From positions 20,324,134-20,388,133 of the forward strand of contig CP136065.1 in assembly GCA_032622095.1 (NCBI GenBank): a stretch of 64,000 nucleotides of DNA. The letters are read 5' to 3'. The DNA comes from Siphonodentalium dalli (lineage: Eukaryota > Mollusca > Scaphopoda > Gadilida > Siphonodentaliidae). The notes below the pieces were generated by a model, which was given only the letters and a program-made list of their open reading frames with translations, was not told the DNA's origin and ran no database searches. The number at the start of each line of letters is the position of its first letter. The stretch's first letter is position 1. Positions 59,283 to 64,000 of the stretch are shown one piece after another. Made by a program: the position numbers and the translations under genes.

Positions 59283-59334
59283 CTACCAAAGAGAAATGTT
59301 TTTAATTATACTATAGGTCTGGTAAATATTTTAA

Positions 59335-59589
59335 TCCTTTCATGACTGGAGCTTCCTGATTTTTTATGAAAACCCTGTGCCAGTGCATTCTCTTATAATT
59401 GCAAGTCGCCCATAGGGCACCTCACATATGTAAGAGAATACATTGGCTTAATAATATTTACTTTGATCTTGTAAGACAGTGCATTCTCTTATATATTCGA
59501 GGCTCCCTGTGGGCGATGCGCATATATAAGAGAATGTACTGGCACAGGATCTTTAATGTTGCACAAACAGTGCTCCCATCATGAAAGTG
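59335..59589. mobile_element. Family T MITE, 52 bp upstream of the SRCR exon
   Basis: TTAA at 59331-59334 and 59590-59593, ends TCCTTTCATGACTGGAGC and inverted CACTTTCATGATGGGAGC. Two internal stem-loops with GTGCATTCTCTTATA arms. Confidence 0.8.
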
Positions 59590-60154
59590 TTAAGAAGTAT
59601 AAATTGGAATAGAGTAAAACCTCTCCAAATGAAACACCCTTCGAAAATTGTGCCGTCAGGAAACATGAAGACGCCATTACAAAGAGTGATCAAGTAATTT
59701 TGAGAAACAACACAATAATAACAAGGTTGCACATCAAAGATGGCTATATGGTCAAGTGAATATGTCCGACAGAGAATTACTAAAAATTGACAAACTAAAG
59801 ATTCATATCTCAGAACTAAGGGCCATAACTCAGGTCAATAAAAACAAAGGTTGCTCATCAGAGATGGCTCTGTTCAAATTTGTAATAATGAAATGTATTT
59901 ATAGACTGTTCATTAATGAACCTGGTTGAAACAACAAGAGGTCTCTTCGACGGTACTGCCATACCCCCCCTCCCCCACCCAGTGGCATATTTGAACTGAC
60001 AAAGTATGGTTGAGAACTTTTCGGACGAGGAAAAAACCCAACATTTTCATATAAACAAAGATAAATAACTGTAGATCGTAAATCACGAACAAAACGATTA
60101 ACACTTAATTGATTGCCATCATAGTAGTGAACATCCTTGCCAAATGTTATGTAT
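59590..60154. other. No gene recognised
   Basis: Words such as AGGGCCATAACTCAGGTCAA and GATGGCT resemble the 62.2-63.1 kb tandem repeat and the monomer array. There is a C-run near 59966. Confidence 0.4.
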
Positions 60155-60253
60155 ATGCTTCTTTGGCATGTGACCCAGAAATCTATATATATAAAAAGTA
60201 GGATCTGTACTTTTTATATATATAGATTTCTGGGTCACATGCCAAAGAAGCAT
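60155..60253. repeat. Perfect 46-bp inverted repeat with 7-nt loop
   Basis: Bases 60155-60200 (starting ATGCTTCTTTGGCATGTGAC) are the exact reverse complement of 60208-60253. The loop is GGATCTG. All 46 positions pair. The inner part of the stem is TATATATATA plus AAAAAGTA. It has no terminal TTAA, TA duplication or relatives in the window that would mark a known MITE. Confidence 0.95.
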
Positions 60254-60660
60254 TTCACCTCTGGGTGTGGGGGTAATTTCAGTTGCCCGTAGCCATTATT
60301 TCCCAAACATAGGTCCATAAAAAGTTATTTGATTTATTTTGTCAAAAATCAGCCAATAAAGTATCATTGTATTCATTGACACATTTTTAAAAATATAAAA
60401 ATAAGGCCATCCAAAATTAATTAATTATTATAATTTTACAGATTATGGCGGGAGGGAAGATTTTATTATTTTGTTATTCCGAATCAGTGATGGATAACTA
60501 CTACAATCTTGCGTAAGGGGCCTAAATTGAAATAATAAAGATATGTAACGTAAAGACCAACTCCCCACTGAATATTTTAGATCTATTTTAGATTTTGTTC
60601 AGGATTTTGGCAGGGTATCACATCTTTGTGGGCCAATCAATACTATTTATTCAAAAGTTA
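60254..60660. other. No gene recognised
   Basis: Nothing beyond AT-rich DNA. Confidence 0.4.
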
Positions 60661-60664
60661 TTAA

Positions 60665-60796
60665 CCCTTTCAGTGCCAAGTCCGATTTTTGTATCAACCC
60701 ATATTTCCTTGATCATTTTTCAAATTTATTGATTATAATATTGTGATGCATTGATGGAAAGAGCTCTTACAAAAATCAGACTTGGCACTGAAAGGG
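60665..60796. mobile_element. Short TTAA-flanked MITE
   Basis: TTAA at 60661-60664 and 60797-60800. Ends CCCTTTCAGTGCCAAGTCCG and the inverted CCCTTTCAGTGCCAAGTCTG, pairing over about 28 bp with one or two mismatches. 132 bp long. Related by its ends to 5406-5678. Confidence 0.85.
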
Positions 60797-60800
60797 TTAA

Positions 60801-61059
60801 ATTGCACATATTTTACTGTATACTCTTTGTAGGTATCTCTTGTGTTTTTGAGGATGACAAGCGCTCCCTTTGGCTCTGATCGGCATCAAATAACTGAATT
60901 ATTTAATCTTACTGGACAAATGTGTATACAAACAACCCATTGCATAATATCAAATTCGAATAACTGCAATCATAATTAGAGCTTCTCCTATGAAACGACA
61001 CTGGAATCAATGAAGAACAAGGTGTTCCGATGCCTAATCCACTATCCATTTGAAAATTA
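60801..61059. other. No feature seen
   Basis: Nothing recognised. Confidence 0.35.
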
Positions 61060-61465
61060 AAATGAGTTGTCTAAAGGTCACCCTGAACTTCTGTATTAAG
61101 TTTGGTGATGATGGGATGGGGGATGTGGTCTGTAGGGTGTGCTAAAGGATTTAGTTATGCAAATAATAAAATCAAAGATGGCTGCAGGCGGCCATGTTTT
61201 TCACAAAAAATCATTCAAATTTGATAGCTCCAATCTACAGGTATGGGCTTTAGGGTGTGCCAATGGATTCAAATTTTAAAAGACGGCTGCTAGTGGCCAT
61301 GTTTTTCATCTACGAATTTTTGTATAGCTCCCATCTATGGGTCACACTGAAGCTACATATGAAGATTGGTGAAGATCGGATCAGGTAATGCGGCCAGTAG
61401 AGCATGCCAAAGTATATTGTTGACAGACGCACAGATGACAGCTATTAAAGTTGAACTAAAAAGGA
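61060..61465. repeat. Diverged relative of the 160-bp monomer element
   Basis: Words GTGTGCTAAAGGATTTAGTT, AAGATGGCTGCAGGCGGCCA and a second GGCTGCTAGTGGCCATGTTT show two eroded monomers. The end near 61445 (CTATTAAAGTTGAACT) resembles the outer end of that element. Confidence 0.65.
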
Positions 61466-62012
61466 TAATGGATTGATTCAAACTACCGATTGAGAAGCTG
61501 TTCAATATTCTGGGTTCACTCAGGCTGTTTTATGTTTTTCTATTATAGGCTTGCCTACAAAATAGTGGAAAATTACCAAAATGTATATCATCGTATGTAT
61601 CTCTTAGAAGCCACAGTAAAATACAATTTTGTTATTTCACTTTAGCGTTCGTTATTTTACCGTAGCTTAGTGAACGACAATTTTTATTTCGCAGCTCCAG
61701 TTTCTTTCTTTTTTTTTTGCATGAAAATAACCGCAGTTTCATTTTGGTTTTGTATTCACTGCAAATTCAGACTTAAGCACTATCATAGGCCTTTCAAGTA
61801 GAAAGGAAGCTACTTTGTATTAGTTGCTAACAAAAAACACATGCAATTTCTATGTTAAATCCCGATGACGTTACCCACCCCATAAACGAATATATCAGGA
61901 TTGTGCACCCTGTAGATGAATATCGTCTGTATATTGAGATGATGCTCTAATCGTTATCAAAGTCATATTTATTCCCTCTTTGAACTTTTGACATCCTTCA
62001 TGTATACATATA
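61466..62012. other. No gene recognised
   Basis: AT-rich; T-run near 61711. No domain-bearing frame. Confidence 0.4.
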
Positions 62013-62082
62013 CAGTCATGCCCTACATAATCGACTCCTTAACAACAGAACAATTGCGCGTAAATTTTCAGGATTCAGTTGG
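62013..62082. mobile_element. Left-end fragment of family P MITE
   Basis: CAGTCATGCCCTACATAATC to TTCAGGATTCAGTTGG, after which unrelated sequence begins. Confidence 0.75.
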
Positions 62083-62216
62083 AACAAGAGCATCGCTAGG
62101 GCGTGCCAAATACGCCCTTTAGCCATTTCGAATTGTACAACCGCATAAGAAAATAATACTTTGAGCTTACATTTGAAGAAAATCTGATACACCCCTAATT
62201 TCAATGCCAAATGCGG

Positions 62217-63065
62217 TCAAATTATAAGTCGAAAATTGCCGTAAATAATTAGACAGAACCTATATTCGAACTTGGTCTGTAGTTTTAGCTGGGAAATACA
62301 CATACCAGCTTTGATTCAGATCAAATAATCAAAACTGGAGTTATCGGTCGGAAACAGAAATGTTATAAAATTGGTCAAATTCTAAGTCGAAAAAGGGCCG
62401 TAACTCATGTCCAATTAAATGGACGGAACCCATATTCGAACTTGGCCTGTATCTTTACCTGGGAAATACACATACCAACTTTGGTTCAGATCAAATAATC
62501 CAAACTGGAGTTATCGGTCGGAAATCAAAAATGTTAACAGACGGTCAAATTCTAAGTCGAAAAATGGCCGTAACTCATGTAAAAATAATTGGACGGAACC
62601 CATATTCGAACTAGGCCTGTATCTTTAGCTGGGAAATACACATACCAACTTTGGTTCAGATCAAATAATCCAAACTGGAGTTATCGGTCGGAAACCAAAA
62701 ATGTTAACAGACGGTCAAATTCTAAGTCGAAAAAGGGCCGTAACTCATGTAAATATAATTGGACGGAACCCATATTCGAACTTGGCCTGTATCTTTAGCT
62801 GGGAAATACACATACCAAGTTTGGTTCAGATCAAATAATCCAAACTGGAGTTATCGATCGGAAACCAAAAATGTTAACGGACTATTCTAAGTCGAAAAAG
62901 GGCCATAACTCATGTAAAAATAATTGGACGTAACCCATATTCGAACTTGGCCTGTATCTTTAGCTGGGAAATACACATACCAACTTTGGTTCAGATCAAA
63001 TAATACAAACTGGAGTTATCGGTCGGAAACCAAAAATGTTAACGGACGGCCGGCCAGATGGACAG
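62217..63065 (+). repeat. 170-bp tandem array, about five copies
   Basis: Each unit has GGGCCGTAACTCATGT, GGACGGAACCCATATTCGAA, TTTAGCTGGGAAATACACAT and GGAGTTATCGGTCGGAAA. The period is 170 bp, seen also from two frames (62419-62628, 62589-62798) that are offset by exactly 170. The array ends in GGACGGCCGGCCAGATGGAC, followed by 'ACAGACGGATGGACAGAC'. The frames are a by-product of the repeats. Confidence 0.88.
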
Positions 63066-63120
63066 ACGGATGGACAGACTGATTACATAATATGACCTTT
63101 TTCAAAAAAGGGCGTATAAA

Positions 63121-63362
63121 AATGGCTTGTAGGCAGTTGTTGCCATTCATCGGAAAGCTCTCCCTGATTCCCAATCGCCAACCGGAACACCAGCCACAAG
63201 AATATGTTTATTCTTATTTTACTTCTCTGCAAGATAACTTTTTTATTTTAGTCACTGAGAGCTTTCCGGTGAATGGCAACAAGCCATATTTCCAACTAAT
63301 TCCTGAAAAATTACCCATAATTCTGCTGTCGTTAAGGAGTCAATTATTTAGGGCATTACTGT
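63121..63362. mobile_element. Family P MITE split by a ~78-bp insertion
   Basis: The left arm is represented only by GTTGTTGCCATTCATCGGAA. Unrelated DNA occupies about 63172-63250. The right arm runs from CACTGAGAGCTTTCC to GGGCATTACTG. Confidence 0.75.
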
Positions 63363-63599
63363 GTACTGAAAGTATATTTAACTGAATATAATATAATTAT
63401 ATGTGCAAGTTTCCTAAGATAAATATCCCATGTTACTTTCATGTAATTAAACAGAATACAATTGCACACACAATTTAAACACAAGGAATTGACATTCAAA
63501 CGAAAGTTAAGTTTCCAAGATTCTGAATCCTACATGACCTCTGATTTACACAAGGTGACATATATCTGAAAAAAATGAAAGTTTAATTATGTTTTTTTT
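63363..63599. other. No feature seen
   Basis: AT-rich without recognised features. Confidence 0.35.
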
Positions 63600-63644
63600 T
63601 CAAATAAACATTTCTTCGTTAATGACACAATGTATATCTGCTAA

Positions 63645-63720
63645 ATATAATATTTTTTTACCCAAAATATGTATCTCATCAAAGATATGAACACTGAACT
63701 ATTGGTTATGTCCTTCATGC
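63645..63720. repeat. Possible DIRS terminal repeat, second family
   Basis: AAAATATGTATCTCATCAAA, then GAACACTGAACTATTGG and TATGTCCTTCATGCTCC follow the order of the DIRS left end at 30590-30640 (AAAATACATATTCCC..., CACTGAACTACATGG, TATTCCTC). The match is short and may be chance. Confidence 0.3.
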
Positions 63721-63950
63721 TCCGCATTCTTAGAAGAAATTAAAAACAAAATTGGTACGACAAATTTATTCACGCACATGAGATATTCGGTATTCAAACA
63801 AAAACTGTAGATATTCTGTCTATTTTGCTTCTCTCCAAAGATATATACCGGTAAACAGAATGATACAAGTGTGTTAATGGGTTTGTTGATGCGGCATGAG
63901 TTGAGTGCTAACGTGGAGTATAATAGAATGAGAGGCATAGTTATAATATA

Positions 63951-64000
63951 CTAGCAGGTTAGCCCGTCACTGGCGGCAATCGTCAGAAACATGACATTTT
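63951..64000 (-). mobile_element. 3' end of a Helitron-like element, runs off the window
   Basis: Read on the minus strand it ends CGGGCTAACCTGCTAG, with the GCCGCCAGTGACGGGC hairpin and a 'CATGTTTCTGACGA' stretch, as in elements 41000-42059 and 42060-43023. The rest lies past base 64000. Confidence 0.75.

Noticed and set aside
58750-59147. Overlapping plus-strand frames near the SRCR exon
   Set aside because: No domain; the second one is antisense to a certain exon.
62419-62798. Two very similar 69-codon frames as a gene family
   Set aside because: They are read through a 170-bp tandem repeat and differ by exactly one period.
59300-64000. First-half SRCR exon to complete the domain at 59110
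   Set aside because: No G-x-W-G-T-x-C-D-D block was found on the minus strand here; it must lie outside the window.

Overview
The window looks like AT-rich DNA from an invertebrate animal, most likely a bivalve or other mollusc. The reasons are one host gene with small exons in very large introns, DIRS, Copia and Helitron elements together, many hairpin MITEs, and dispersed repeats rich in the GTGACCTTGACCTT and GGCCATAACTCATG words common in bivalve DNA. The taxon is an inference; no species-specific gene was recognised.

The one well-supported host gene is on the minus strand. Seven exons (59110-59282, 50775-50922, 49338-49510, 37694-37871, 26092-26339, 7486-7625, 5900-6097) have matching splice phases. 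They encode about 419 residues: the second half of one SRCR domain, a complete SRCR domain, then a trypsin-fold (S1) serine protease with His, Asp and Ser all present. The 5' end lies beyond 64 kb. The zymogen cleavage region lacks the usual R-IVGG, the S1 pocket region is unusual, and the stop codon lies in the terminal repeat of a palindromic MITE. A weaker candidate gene of two exons (29657-30271, plus strand) sits inside an intron of the protease gene.

Region by region: 0-5.9 kb holds an eroded Ty3 gag, a degenerate 365-bp tandem repeat and hairpins. 5.9-7.7 kb holds the last two protease exons and TTAA-flanked MITEs. 9-15 kb is a Copia element with intact LTRs and a TTCAA target duplication, inserted in an older DIRS-like element. 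15-19.3 kb is a ruined Ty3 element whose 3' end was captured in a 1.28-kb tandem duplication. 21.6-25.4 kb is a repeat element with about 160-bp monomers, in which a 1,299-bp block carrying a DNA transposon was recently duplicated. 30.6-36.6 kb is a structurally complete DIRS element with inverted terminal repeats and an internal complementary region, but with a MITE insertion, frameshifts and a replaced recombinase arginine.

From 40.7 to 43.8 kb, four Helitron-like elements are joined end to end. 46.9-48.8 kb is an internally deleted LINE with an R2-type endonuclease. 49.3-51 kb carries an SRCR domain in two exons. 52.7-54.6 kb has two copies of one MITE. 57.4-58.1 kb is a fifth Helitron with 131-bp internal repeats. 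60.2 kb has a perfect 46-bp inverted repeat. 62.2-63.1 kb is a 170-bp tandem array, and another Helitron end runs off the right edge.

No rRNA, tRNA, operon or CRISPR array was seen. Nearly all other open frames are fragments of mobile elements or chance frames.
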